DNA from: Bin76 sp963665765
GTDB taxonomy: Bacteria; Actinomycetota; Acidimicrobiia; Spongiisociales; ZC4RG35
Assembly: GCA_963665765.1 (NCBI GenBank)
Contig: OY762464.1
Span: forward strand, 2,728,001-2,792,000
Reading direction: 5' to 3'
DNA: 64,000 bases
Position 1 is the stretch's first letter, and every line of letters starts with the position of its first letter. Shown here piece after piece: positions 26,478-35,633 of the stretch. Made by a program: the position numbers and the translations under genes. The notes below the pieces were generated by a model. It saw nothing but the letters and a program-made list of their open reading frames with translations, was not told the origin of the DNA and made no database searches.

Positions 26478-26818
26478 TTAGTACTTTGTGGGATGGGTGG
26501 GAGGCGTCGTCTTTGGACGAGGTTGTTCCGCTCGGATGTCGCTGGGGTGGGGCCTCCGTCCGTATTCGCGTTCTGGGTTTTGGTGGTGTTCGACGTATAG
26601 GGACCAGGCGGTGTGTATGTTGACCCCGGCCGCGAGGAGGCTGTTGAGGTCGTAGAAGTCTCGGGATGCGATCCGCCGGGAGATGCAGATGAGCTTGTCG
26701 GCCATTACCGATACCAGTTGGTAACCGAGTATCGGTATTGTGAGAGGGCGCAGACTCTTAGCATGGTCCCTCCTTTGAACACCAGTCTGGGGTCGTTTGC
26801 TCGGGCAAGGATAAACAT
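26478..26818 (-). pseudogene. AbiEii-type nucleotidyltransferase toxin, degraded C-terminal copy
   Basis: The minus strand reads LARANDPRLVFKGGTMLRVC and ALSQYRYS, the start of the AbiEii nucleotidyltransferase core (FKGGTxL...yRxSxDLD). It then stops and shifts frame. Further on the frame gives VSVMADKLICISRRIASRDF and YDLNSLLAAG, the conserved C-terminal block of the same family (AeKL...R...RDxyDL). The middle is deleted, so no active toxin can be made. Its first 49 bp are repeated exactly at 37218-37266, where the missing N-terminus is found. Confidence 0.7.
26762..26810. repeat. 49-bp exact direct repeat, left copy (in abiEii remnant)
   Basis: Identical to 37218-37266 over all 49 bases and in the same orientation. 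Sequences diverge at once on both sides. The two copies enclose about 10.4 kb holding the drmAB operon, the ATPase remnant and the IS3 element. Confidence 0.9.
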
Positions 26819-26859
26819 GGGGTGAATCAACTCGGGGTGAATCAACTCCACTGCAGTGG
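26819..26859. repeat. 15-bp tandem repeat followed by a 12-bp palindrome
   Basis: GGGGTGAATCAACTC occurs twice head to tail (26819-26833, 26834-26848) and runs into the perfect palindrome CCACTGCAGTGG (26848-26859). It lies between the abiEii remnant and the end of drmB. It has no T-run, so it is not an obvious terminator. Confidence 0.6.
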
Positions 26860-27074
26860 CGTAAGTCTGCTATTGGATCAGGGAGGGGCGGTCGAGGGAG
26901 ATACTCTTTGAGGTAGTGTCCGTCTGACACCACCGTCCACCACGCCTTGGCAGGCCCTTTCCTGAGTCCATCCTCTCGCCCTCTCCCACCGATCCCCTCA
27001 TGGATCCCCGGGTTCGAACCCGTGACTGACGCTGTGAAGGAGGAAGAAGGCGCTTTCGGATGTCTGCCCAAGTG

Positions 27075-28985
27075 TCAGCTGAAGTAGCCGAGTTCTGGTT
27101 CATCGAAGGTCCCCACCACCAGAGCACGGTCCAGGAAGCGGTTGAATTCCTCACAAGAGGTTTCGGGAAGGAGGGCACAGTTGTGGCAGGCCGCCCCGTT
27201 GCATGAATCGGGACCCTGGCCGACCTCTCCCAGTTCCATGCAAACCGGATCGGAGGAGCACCAACGCGCCTTCTCCAAAGCCATGTCCACAACCCTCTCT
27301 AAGTGGCCAGGTTTTCCCATCCGTACCAAACCCCCCATCGTCCCCTCGGAATCACCCGCCGCGGTGTAGATCAGCAGAGCGGCCATCGGATTCGGCCCTT
27401 CGGCCACGTACAAGCGCTCCCGGAGACCGGCTGAACTGTACCCGCATTCATAGGTCAGCCGGTTGATCAACAGGTGCGCCAGTGTATGGACCAGCACGAA
27501 ACGAGGCGACAGAGACCGATCTCGCAGTCCTCTTTCGGCCTGCACTGCTCGGTAGCGGCCCAACATGACCCCGGTCCGCTCTGTGACCGCGAATGTATTC
27601 TCCCAACGGGCCAAGCGGGAGGAGTCCAACTCCAGCAGGAAGCCCTCGCCTCTCACGACATAGGCGGGTAGCCATGCTTCTTTTCTGTTCGGTGGGTTCT
27701 TCCAAAGCATCCTCTTGCGATCGCCGAGCGTTCCCCTATCAGGGAAGATACGGTTGAATCCCCAGAACACCCTTGTCTCTCGGAGTTGATCCACCAGTGT
27801 TATATGCGAAATTGCCTTATTGACGGGCGGCTCGTATGACGCCAGCCTTGGAACCGTCGTTTTCAATTCGGAGGTGTTCATCTTTTTCTTCAGTATTCCG
27901 AACTCTCGCAACCGGAACTCGGTCTCATTGGATGTAGGCCAACCATCCTCCTCGTACTGGAGACCGGCCGAAGACTCCATGATCTGCAAGGCCCGGGCGA
28001 TTTCGTCATCAGCGAACGACCGGAGAAATTCATTGTGTTCCAGAGTTCGCAACCTGCCGGGGGCTGGATTGATTCCTACCCCGCGGAGGGTGCTCAGAAC
28101 GGTGGAGAGCGGAGGATTCTCCAACAGTTCTAGGAGTTTTTCCGATACCTCTCCCTGCTCATCCCGGGGTATGTATATCGCAGATTTGGTCAGATGGAAG
28201 TACAGGTTGGATGCTTCACGGAAGCTTCCGCGGAGTAACTCGTCGCAGGCCGATCCTTCATTTGTGCCGTGCCAGGGCATCACGCCTCGACATCGAAACT
28301 CGGATGTCACACCGTATCGCCCTTCCTCATCGGCGGATCTCTCCAGATAGGTACTTAGAAACGACGTTTCTCCTCCCGCCGATGCCTCCGTGATCCGACT
28401 GAGGTAACGCTGCTGTCCACATCTGCACCGCACCAACTGGGCGCTCAGCGATGCGCCCCCGGTCGAGATCAGAGACAGGTCTTTGTCGCAGGAGGGGTTC
28501 GGCAAGCGGTGGGTCCATTCCCGAAAGGGAAAGTCCTGAATGTGTCCTTGCGGGCAAATGGCCACAAATCGAACCTGGTTCATTACTCGTGTTCGTTTGT
28601 GGGTTTTCTTGCATCGTTCACAGAAAGGGCTTCTCCCATAGCGTGACAACGGCTGCCTTTTCAGGAGCCTGCAGCTGGAACAGACATGCCAGGTGGGAAA
28701 GCGAAGCGCCGGAATCGTCAGCGCCAGGTTTTTCTGCCTCGTTCTTCCGGTTCGTGGCCGGAAGTCGGGCGCCAACCTGAAGTGATCCACGCCCAGATCT
28801 TCTTTGAGGCGCCACTCCTCCACCCGAAAATCCTGCAGGTCGATCCCTTCCTTTGCGCTGTCCGGACCCTGGTACCAGTGATCGAGACCTGCGGTGATCA
28901 CCGAAACACCGCGAGGCAGGACCGAGACGGCTCCCACGCCGTAGTACGAGATCAGTTGCGCCCTGCGCACCGGTCCATACGCCAT
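27075..28985 (-). CDS. drmB: DrmB-like protein (DUF1998), DISARM-type defence
   Basis: 636 residues, the usual DrmB size. The N-terminus RRAQLISYYGVGAVSVLPRG and ITAGLDHWY matches the family start. A zinc-ribbon CSSCRLL...FCERCKK follows at about 120-145, then FVAICPQGHIQDFPFREW. The DUF1998 domain shows LVHTLAHLLINRLTYECGYS and SAGLRERLYV. The end has a second Cys cluster (CNGAACHNCALLPETSCEEF) and FLDRALV. In DISARM, DrmA and DrmB form the core complex that engages foreign DNA. It is the last gene of the operon, 9 bp after drmA. Confidence 0.88.
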   Translation of the reverse strand: MAYGPVRRAQLISYYGVGAVSVLPRGVSVITAGLDHWYQGPDSAKEGIDLQDFRVEEWRLKEDLGVDHFRLAPDFRPRTGRTRQKNLALTIPALRFPTWHVCSSCRLLKRQPLSRYGRSPFCERCKKTHKRTRVMNQVRFVAICPQGHIQDFPFREWTHRLPNPSCDKDLSLISTGGASLSAQLVRCRCGQQRYLSRITEASAGGETSFLSTYLERSADEEGRYGVTSEFRCRGVMPWHGTNEGSACDELLRGSFREASNLYFHLTKSAIYIPRDEQGEVSEKLLELLENPPLSTVLSTLRGVGINPAPGRLRTLEHNEFLRSFADDEIARALQIMESSAGLQYEEDGWPTSNETEFRLREFGILKKKMNTSELKTTVPRLASYEPPVNKAISHITLVDQLRETRVFWGFNRIFPDRGTLGDRKRMLWKNPPNRKEAWLPAYVVRGEGFLLELDSSRLARWENTFAVTERTGVMLGRYRAVQAERGLRDRSLSPRFVLVHTLAHLLINRLTYECGYSSAGLRERLYVAEGPNPMAALLIYTAAGDSEGTMGGLVRMGKPGHLERVVDMALEKARWCSSDPVCMELGEVGQGPDSCNGAACHNCALLPETSCEEFNRFLDRALVVGTFDEPELGYFS

Positions 28986-28994
28986 GTCGCGGAC

Positions 28995-31900
28995 CTAGTC
29001 CGTCTCGGTGTAGGCGTCGGTGATTTGGAACCTGCATTCGGCGTCCACGTCTCGCAGGGAAGTGGGGGTCGGCCAGGTTTTTCGCTTGTTCGACGCTGAG
29101 TCCCCTTCGCCTGCCCGGCGAAGAAGGGGATTGAAGGATTCACCTCCCCAAGGTGGGGTGTTCCACTCGGTTCGCTCCCACATCTTCCACTCCTCAATCC
29201 GCTGATCAAGCAGGGTCATCATCCGATGAATCTCCCCGGGATCCGCTACCTGAACTCTTCTTGTGAGCATCTGCTTAGCCTGGGAGATCAGCCCGGCGGG
29301 TAAGGGCCACGGCTCTACATCCACAGCTCCCATTTGGCGGACATATCCGCACAGGACGCCATGCAAGGCACGGCTGAGCACCGGCGGAGCGAAAGGCGTG
29401 ACGCTGGTGGGTTCCACTTGAGCATATAGGCGCTCGTGATAGGAACGGAACCTCTCGAAATGAGAGCGGTCCCGGGGCCGGGAAGGATGGAGGATAGTTA
29501 CCACCAGACCGGGCCTCTCACGCCACCGGCGACCTATACGACCCGTCACCTGAATGTACTGGGAGGTGCTCTTTGGTTGGCCCACCACCGTCAGTAGCGA
29601 GAGTCGCTCTATGTCGATTCCCACCTCGATGATATTGGAGGCGAGGCAGAAGTCCACTGCTCCGTGTCCGGAAGGGCGGGACAACTCTTCAATGGCCTTA
29701 GGCACTTGGTCCTGGGGAATACGCCCGGTCAGTTCCTTGAGGAATCGAATCCTCCGCTTTCGATCTCTGTCGTATCCATTACGTCTCCTTATAGTTTCGA
29801 GATAGTCGGGAATATTGGAATGGGCCAGAGAGATCGCCGTGCCCAACTCCCGGAGACTGTTGAAGAAGGCCAACAGGGTCCACCACGGATCCCGTAGCTC
29901 TTCAGACAGATCGTTGGCCGCTTGCAGGAGAGCCGCCAAGACCCGGACCTGTGCAATCTGCGTCGAACCCAGCCCGCGACCATACACACCGAGATAGACG
30001 CGCCCTGGGCGGAGTGTCCCGTCTGGGTATCGGTCATACCTGGCGAAGAATGAATCGTCTGCATCGAGGCCCGGCGGTGGGAAGAGCGCCACGCGATCCC
30101 GGCCATAGAGAGCTCCGACTTGTTCTTCATATCGACGAATGGTGGCTGTTGAACTGATTATTTTCGGCCTGATGGCCGGGTCGGTACGGCGGTCGGTGCA
30201 CAGTTCTTCTATGAGCGGCTCATAGAGACCCACCATCGAACCCAAGGGTCCGGAAATGAGGTGAAGCTCGTCTTGGATGATGAGACCAGGCGGCGAAGAA
30301 GAGCGACTCCCTTCCGCGTCGATGCCGAACAGAGCACGCGCGGGCGGCTGCCAGGTGAGTTGAGCGAACTTGTCCACCGTCCCGATGATCATGGAAGGCG
30401 GGTCTTGATAGATGTCCTCATCGATAACGTAGATGGGCAGAGTCGCGTCGCTGAACTCACAAGTATTGTCAGGGCATCGGAACACCACCGAATCGCCTTC
30501 TTGTTCGTATCCGGCAACTTTTGGGCTTCTGTGGCGCTTCCCGCGAGGAAGGGTCAACGGTCCCATCTGTGCGGAACACCACGGGCATCGCAGCAGAAGG
30601 AAGGGATTCTCGGCGCGATGGCTATCGCGTCCTCTCAGCTGCCCCAAGCGCTTCTTCGCCTGATTCCGGGAGTTGGGAGTGGCGGACATTCCCAGCCAGA
30701 CGCCGATAGTGAAACGCGCCTCTCCTAGCATTTCAGAGCGATCCTTACGAAGGTGCTCCATGGCACAGATCAAGGTGCTGGCCCGCAAGAACTGCTGGGT
30801 GGTGAGCAGTCGCAGCGTGTAACGCATTATGATCTCCGTGCCGGCGTCTTCGGGGTCACGCAGACGGCGCAGAAACATCGAAAAAGCGCTGAGACCCAGA
30901 TAGGCCTCGGTCTTGCCGCCTCCGGTCGGAAACCAGATCAGCTCTACCTGTGATCGGTCCGGATGACTAGGAAAAGCCACCGAGGGTATTGCGGCCAGGA
31001 AGAAGGCTATCTGGAAAGGTCGCCATGTTCCCCGATTCGACTCCTCTTTCCAGTCCGGCGATGAAAACAGTTCCTTGAAGGCAAATCGGCGGTCTGAAGG
31101 ATCCAGGCCGATCTCCCGAACGGTCTCACGAGTTCGTAGTTGCTGCTGCAGCACCGCGTGGTTGGCCAGTTCGAAAGCCATGGCGACCTGCCGATCGGAT
31201 TGCAAGAGCCGCAAGCCCTCCTCCATCCGGTCAGCAGAGATCCTGCACAATTCCATGTGCCGTCGGGCGGCTTCCCGGTATCGCTTGGGAATCTCTTCGA
31301 GCTCTTTCCGCTTCTTGTCGATCCATCGCCGATACCGCTGGATCAAGTCCGCACATTCTGCCAAAGGGTCCTCAGACACATCTAGGCTGGCCAACCTCGC
31401 CATGGAGACGGTTACCCTCCTTCCGTCCTCTTCGATATCGGGAGTGATGCTCGGAGCTTCATACCTGGGCAAAGCCTCCGTCCTAATCCATCCGACCGCA
31501 TCCCGCCCCTCGGGATCCTCCCAGTCGGCAGCGCACCCATGACCGATGGCAAATGTGCGATGCTTACGGTACAGCAGGTCGAAGGATTCTTCCTCCTGGT
31601 CCCGGTGAGACAACTCCGTCTCCTGCGCGGGATAGGGAAGAATGGCCCCGGACCCGTCCGATTTGCGTGCATCCACTTTCATCTGTACCTGGAAAAGGCT
31701 GCTCCGATTGGCGTGCGGAGAGCCTTGGTGTTCATCGCCCAGGTCGTCGACCGGTTTCGTCCGGTTCACTATCGACACGGTAACCAGGGATCGCGGTCCC
31801 CATGGACGACGGTGGGCCACTACCTGGATGTCGAGCCCCTGCAGGTTGGTCGTGTCGAGCCTGGGGTCAATGCGCCGGCCTTCACGTCGAAGATCCAGCA

Positions 31901-32483
31901 TATCGAAGGTGGCATCTATCCCGACCGGCGACCTCACCCACCACCTCCTTTCACCGGACTCGGGTATCACTACCCTGATGGGCTGGTAGCGGCCGCCTGT
32001 CACCCTCACGGCCAAATGGTTCACCTCCGAGGGGTCGACGAGAAAGGTCAGACCCAGGCAACTGGGCCGGTAGTCGTTGGCTCTGGAAAGAGCGAAATCG
32101 TCGTCGTCGGCCCCAAAGCTCCGCCCTCCCGTTGTGGAAACCTGTGGCGGTTCGACCTCTGCTCCTTCATATGGCCCATCAGCCACATCCTCTTGGTCCT
32201 CATTTCTGGTCTCGTCCACCCGCGTCTCGATCGGGTAGAGAACCCCTATTCCGTAGCGGCCCAAGGGCTGCTGGTATTTGAGTATCTCCTCACCGGTCGC
32301 AGCGTCGCGCCATGGACTCCATGACTCCTCTCTGGTGGCGAACCTGACCAGTGCCGAGAGATCGAGATGCTGACCGCCCGGACTGGGACCAACCAGTTCC
32401 CTCCGCAACGCTTCGATTATCTTTCGACGACCTTTGAGATGATCGGGCTTGGCTTCCGTAGGACGCCCGTTCATGAGAGCCAT
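28995..32483 (-). CDS. drmA: DrmA-like SF2 helicase, DISARM-type defence
   Basis: 1162 residues. The N-terminal domain has the DrmA pattern LRRELVGPSPGG followed by RYGIGVLYP. Walker A is WFPTGGGKTEAYLG (about 517-530). A four-Cys zinc element lies at 633-675 (CPWC...CPDNTC), motif II is QDELHLISGPLG (about 737-748), motif III is SSTATIRRYEEQ, and the C-terminal RecA-like half has SNIIEVGIDIERLSLLTVVG and QYIQVTGRIGRR. This is the ATP-driven DNA translocase/helicase of DISARM. The ATG at 32483 overlaps the previous gene by 13 bp; an ATG at 32474 would give a 4-bp ATGA overlap. All catalytic motifs appear intact. Confidence 0.9.
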   Translation of the reverse strand: MALMNGRPTEAKPDHLKGRRKIIEALRRELVGPSPGGQHLDLSALVRFATREESWSPWRDAATGEEILKYQQPLGRYGIGVLYPIETRVDETRNEDQEDVADGPYEGAEVEPPQVSTTGGRSFGADDDDFALSRANDYRPSCLGLTFLVDPSEVNHLAVRVTGGRYQPIRVVIPESGERRWWVRSPVGIDATFDMLDLRREGRRIDPRLDTTNLQGLDIQVVAHRRPWGPRSLVTVSIVNRTKPVDDLGDEHQGSPHANRSSLFQVQMKVDARKSDGSGAILPYPAQETELSHRDQEEESFDLLYRKHRTFAIGHGCAADWEDPEGRDAVGWIRTEALPRYEAPSITPDIEEDGRRVTVSMARLASLDVSEDPLAECADLIQRYRRWIDKKRKELEEIPKRYREAARRHMELCRISADRMEEGLRLLQSDRQVAMAFELANHAVLQQQLRTRETVREIGLDPSDRRFAFKELFSSPDWKEESNRGTWRPFQIAFFLAAIPSVAFPSHPDRSQVELIWFPTGGGKTEAYLGLSAFSMFLRRLRDPEDAGTEIIMRYTLRLLTTQQFLRASTLICAMEHLRKDRSEMLGEARFTIGVWLGMSATPNSRNQAKKRLGQLRGRDSHRAENPFLLLRCPWCSAQMGPLTLPRGKRHRSPKVAGYEQEGDSVVFRCPDNTCEFSDATLPIYVIDEDIYQDPPSMIIGTVDKFAQLTWQPPARALFGIDAEGSRSSSPPGLIIQDELHLISGPLGSMVGLYEPLIEELCTDRRTDPAIRPKIISSTATIRRYEEQVGALYGRDRVALFPPPGLDADDSFFARYDRYPDGTLRPGRVYLGVYGRGLGSTQIAQVRVLAALLQAANDLSEELRDPWWTLLAFFNSLRELGTAISLAHSNIPDYLETIRRRNGYDRDRKRRIRFLKELTGRIPQDQVPKAIEELSRPSGHGAVDFCLASNIIEVGIDIERLSLLTVVGQPKSTSQYIQVTGRIGRRWRERPGLVVTILHPSRPRDRSHFERFRSYHERLYAQVEPTSVTPFAPPVLSRALHGVLCGYVRQMGAVDVEPWPLPAGLISQAKQMLTRRVQVADPGEIHRMMTLLDQRIEEWKMWERTEWNTPPWGGESFNPLLRRAGEGDSASNKRKTWPTPTSLRDVDAECRFQITDAYTETD

Positions 32484-33088
32484 AGATTGCGACCCACGGG
32501 GAACGGATTGCGAAGCAGCCTGGCGGACACGAGTTCCTTGTCAGGCGCTTTGCCCTCGACCCGGAAGGCCGTCAGCGTCCCGGCGCCCTCGGTCGGCAAT
32601 TCGAAGTCCATGAAGCCGTCGCCTTCCAGAGTGCTCAAATCAGCATTCCGCACTTCCTCCAAAAGCATATCCCGGATGCGTGCACCAGCCTTGCGGTGTG
32701 CTCTGTCGATCCGACCCATCTGTTGCCAGAGGATGTCTGGCTCCTCTATCCCTATCAGATTCATGAGTATGCGAAAGTCGTCTCTGCTTTGAGTCCTGAT
32801 GTTTTCGGGGCTCATCCAATAGCGAACATTCTTGGCGCGAATCCCTCGTCTTCGAAGCGTATCTTCGACGTTGGGAACTCCACCCAACTTCCGTACCGTT
32901 TCTCGCAACACGGTTTTCCATCTCTTCTGGGCCGTACGCAGTTCCACTGCTGTTTCGCCCATCAACGCATCCGCCACATCTGCGATGAAGTCCTTGCCGC
33001 CTCCCTCGCGACGCAGCACGATTGCGCTTCCGATACCGATGTCCCTCACCCGGACTTGATCGATTCTGTCCTGATCATCCAAGTTCAA
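32471..33088 (-). CDS. Unrecognised protein in the drmAB operon (205 residues)
   Basis: 205 residues from a TTG that overlaps the previous gene by 14 bp; an internal GTG (VRDIG...) is an alternative start. After a short beta-like start (VRVRDIGIGSAIVLRREGGG) the protein is mostly helical: ELRTAQKRWKTVLRETVRKL, then DTLRRRGIRAKNVRYWMSP, a helix-turn-helix-like stretch, and a helical IGIEEPDILWQQMGRIDRAH segment. A small C-terminal part ends PFPVGRNLWLS. I do not recognise the family. The winged-helix look suggests DNA or partner binding. No nuclease, methylase or PLD (HxKx4D) motif is visible. Confidence 0.75.
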   Translation of the reverse strand: MNLDDQDRIDQVRVRDIGIGSAIVLRREGGGKDFIADVADALMGETAVELRTAQKRWKTVLRETVRKLGGVPNVEDTLRRRGIRAKNVRYWMSPENIRTQSRDDFRILMNLIGIEEPDILWQQMGRIDRAHRKAGARIRDMLLEEVRNADLSTLEGDGFMDFELPTEGAGTLTAFRVEGKAPDKELVSARLLRNPFPVGRNLWLS

Positions 33089-33977
33089 TGTTATAGACGG
33101 TCCTCTCGACGTTCAGGTAGACCCCGTATCCTCCTCCCAAGAGATGCAGTCGCGCATCTACCTCAAGGTCTCCACCGGTCCGTTCCTTCTCGATACCGGC
33201 TCGATCCTCCGCCTGCCAGCGGATGCCCTGCCAGTCGATAGTGGGTGCCAGGTAGTCACCTGCTCTTGGCTGGGAGACTCGAAATCTTCGGATTGCCTCC
33301 GCCTCCAAGGGGGGAAACAGGCGGGCAGCGTCATTGACACTGACATCACGGGTGCTCAGCCATTCGTACCGCACGGCGTGCATCTTCTCGGCTCGGGGAG
33401 CGTTGAAGACATACTGTCCGTATAGCTTGACAGGGCCGGTCATGACCAGCCTCTCCATGATGTCCAGAGTTCGCACTTGGTGCTCCACGATCACCTGTAC
33501 CGGGCACCCTTCCTCTCGGAACCGTTTCTCTATGTCCTCTCGATACCGAGGTCGTCGAACCACCAACCGACACCTTTGGATGTCTGACTCTCTCAGCAGG
33601 TCTCGGCACCGTTCGCCCAGGAGGTCCAGGCTTTCCACCGCCAGATGTTGGAAAGCTATAGCCACCTGCCAGGCCAGCGCATAGTCCTCTGGATCCACCT
33701 GGTGTCTGAGAGTCTCCGACAACTGCTGCAGTTCCTCTCCGGCCTTGGCTAAACCCAACCGAGGGTGGTCGGTGGGAAGAGGGGTATCCGTTAGATCCCA
33801 GAGTACCCACCGGGCTCGCCGTATGAAGTCGTTCCAGATCTCCGATTCCCGATGCCGCCGGAACAGAGCGCCAAAAGCGCGATCTATCTTCTTCAGATCC
33901 GCCCAGTAGACATCCTCCACCATAAATGCCACTCGTTCGGACAGTTGGTAGAAGGAGTCCGTATGAGAAAGACTCAT
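33075..33977 (-). CDS. Unrecognised protein in the drmAB operon (300 residues)
   Basis: 300 residues; its ATG overlaps the stop of the gene before it as ATGA (33974-33977). The first 140 residues are strongly helical (VAFMVEDVYWADLKKIDRAF, then QQLSETLRHQVDPEDYALAW). The second half looks alpha/beta: CRLVVRRPRYREDIEKRFRE, VQVIVEHQVRTLDIMERLVM, a YGQYVFNAPRAEKMHAVRYE block, and a beta-rich end that may be an SH3- or OB-like tail. I tested it for the DrmC PLD motif and found none. It has no Walker motif. The function is unknown; the operon position points to a DISARM-like accessory. Confidence 0.75.
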   Translation of the reverse strand: MSLSHTDSFYQLSERVAFMVEDVYWADLKKIDRAFGALFRRHRESEIWNDFIRRARWVLWDLTDTPLPTDHPRLGLAKAGEELQQLSETLRHQVDPEDYALAWQVAIAFQHLAVESLDLLGERCRDLLRESDIQRCRLVVRRPRYREDIEKRFREEGCPVQVIVEHQVRTLDIMERLVMTGPVKLYGQYVFNAPRAEKMHAVRYEWLSTRDVSVNDAARLFPPLEAEAIRRFRVSQPRAGDYLAPTIDWQGIRWQAEDRAGIEKERTGGDLEVDARLHLLGGGYGVYLNVERTVYNIELG

Positions 33978-34957
33978 CGTTTACGGTCCCAGTAGAAGAT
34001 GGCTTCGACTCCTGAGGGCGGATCCCCCACCGGGGGATAGGCATCTTCGAGGCTGGAGGCGAGACCGCTTAAGATAGCGTCCCTTGCCGCTCCGGCTGTG
34101 GGATTGGTACGGTCGATGATTGCCAACCATGGGTGCCTTCTTGCCATGCCCCTCCATCGGAGAAAGGACCGTGAACCATCCATCACAACACCGCCGAACG
34201 GCTTTCCCACCAATTCGGATCGAACATCGGCTTGAAAGCTGATCGTTCGAGACCTATATCCATCCTTCGGTCGATGCTCGTGGACACGCAAGACATCTTG
34301 GACCTTGCCCGACACCCGCTCGGCTTGTAATTCAAGCTCCAATTCCTCGGCCAAGGCAGTCTTGTTTCCGATGATGACACACTCCAGTCGACTGAAGAAC
34401 CCTTGACTGATCGGATCTATTCCCATTGCCGCCTTCACGAAATCAGGAGAGTGGCAAACCGGCCGATCCATGGAGAACTTTTCCTCCTCTCCTACCGGTT
34501 CTATGTAATGGAATTGCCGCACCTCACGTCCGTATTCTTTTCCATTTCCTTCAGCGAGGTACACACAATCTCCCAAATCGAAAAGGGGTTCCTTCTCTAT
34601 CTTGCCGAACTTCCCATAACTCACCTTGAGATCTTCATCACCCTTGCAGTAGCGCACCGGGTCGCCCGTGTTCAACCGGGACAGCATGCGCAGGCGGACA
34701 CTCTCGTTCAGGACGCCGCTGCGGTAGGACCCCGAGACGACACCCATCCCGGCGAAGAGCGCCGCATAGCCTCGGGTGGGAACTGAGATCGCCGCTCGGG
34801 CCACCTTTCCCGGCTGTCGGTCGGTCGCCAGCCATCTCCCCAGCTCCATCAGCCAGCGGGCCCACTCCGGCAACGGTGCACTCTTCACGCCTTCCCTGTA
34901 CGAAAGACCAGGGTGATAGCTGAAACCCTGCCCATCGACACCATGCCCACCATTCAC
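33974..34957 (-). CDS. Unrecognised first protein of the drmAB operon (about 327 residues)
   Basis: The frame is open from 35041; I place the start at the GTG at 34957, but GTG codons further in are possible and no clear ribosome site decides it. Conserved-looking stretches are ISVPTRGYAALFAGMGVVSG, YGKFGKIEKEPLFDLGDCVY, VIIGNKTALAEELELELQ, PFGGVVMDGSRSFLRWRGMA and PWLAIIDRTNPTAGAARDAI. The VVMDGSRSF...IIDR pattern, ending in a helix and a final beta strand (VEAIFYWDRK), suggests an alpha/beta fold, perhaps nucleotide binding, but no standard motif is complete. Not recognised. Confidence 0.7.
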   Translation of the reverse strand: MNGGHGVDGQGFSYHPGLSYREGVKSAPLPEWARWLMELGRWLATDRQPGKVARAAISVPTRGYAALFAGMGVVSGSYRSGVLNESVRLRMLSRLNTGDPVRYCKGDEDLKVSYGKFGKIEKEPLFDLGDCVYLAEGNGKEYGREVRQFHYIEPVGEEEKFSMDRPVCHSPDFVKAAMGIDPISQGFFSRLECVIIGNKTALAEELELELQAERVSGKVQDVLRVHEHRPKDGYRSRTISFQADVRSELVGKPFGGVVMDGSRSFLRWRGMARRHPWLAIIDRTNPTAGAARDAILSGLASSLEDAYPPVGDPPSGVEAIFYWDRKR

Positions 34958-35633
34958 ATCATCACAGAGTAAGGGGAAAATGTGACATGCGTGGTTGAAT
35001 GGTGGCTGCCTTGATGAAAGGAGGGCCAGGCACCATAGCAAGTCTGATTGTCGTGTCGCCGTTCTTCCAGTACCTAATGGCGAAGCGGCTTTCCTGGCTG
35101 CGGAGGCTGCTTACTCTTCGTGGCGGGCACGGTGATCATGCTTCGCGGCGACCGTGGCGCCGGTTGTCTTCGATTCGTTGACTGATGTACCCCTTGGTGT
35201 TTCGGCCGCCGCTCCTGTAGCAGCTCTGACCACTCTGGTGATTGCCGGAAGGGCTTGTCCTGCGCGCTACTCCCGCTCTGCTGCTCTGGTCGCCGGTGAT
35301 CGGCGGGGCAGTGGGTGGTGCAGTGGCCGCGCCCTTTGGCCTCCCGACCCTATGTGTGCGTGGCCGATCGTAAGAGATCGGCTGGGCGGCGGCGTTGATG
35401 ATCTCTTATCCCATCGGCAGGATGCCGGTCATGGTTGGTGATGGCCAAAAGCAGGAGTTGGGCGAGATTGTGTTGAGAACGTATCGGTGTAGCTGGTAGC
35501 TGCTGTTGTGCGCCGTTCTTCGGCCAGCATTGCGGGTTGTGGGACTTGAATCTCACGGAGGCTCACTCGCGCCAGCCCATGTCGGCCTACCCGTAAGGTT
35601 AACGTTACGAAATCCGGCGGTCGGATGGAATCC
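34958..35633. other. Gene-free stretch upstream of the drm-like operon
   Basis: About 680 bp with only short scattered frames. It must contain the operon's promoter, and its right half reads like decayed sequence leading into the ATPase remnant. The short palindrome GTTAACGTTACG lies near 35600. I see nothing else. Confidence 0.5.

Noticed and set aside
27003..27045. CCCGGGTTCGAACCCGTGA, like a tRNA T arm and possible second attachment site
   Set aside because: Only the T-loop consensus fits; the T stem has two mismatches in five pairs and no acceptor or anticodon arm can be drawn.
33075..33977. A DrmC-type PLD nuclease in the operon
   Set aside because: There is no HxK(x4)D motif; the only similar spot is KMHAVRYEW, which lacks the Lys and Asp.
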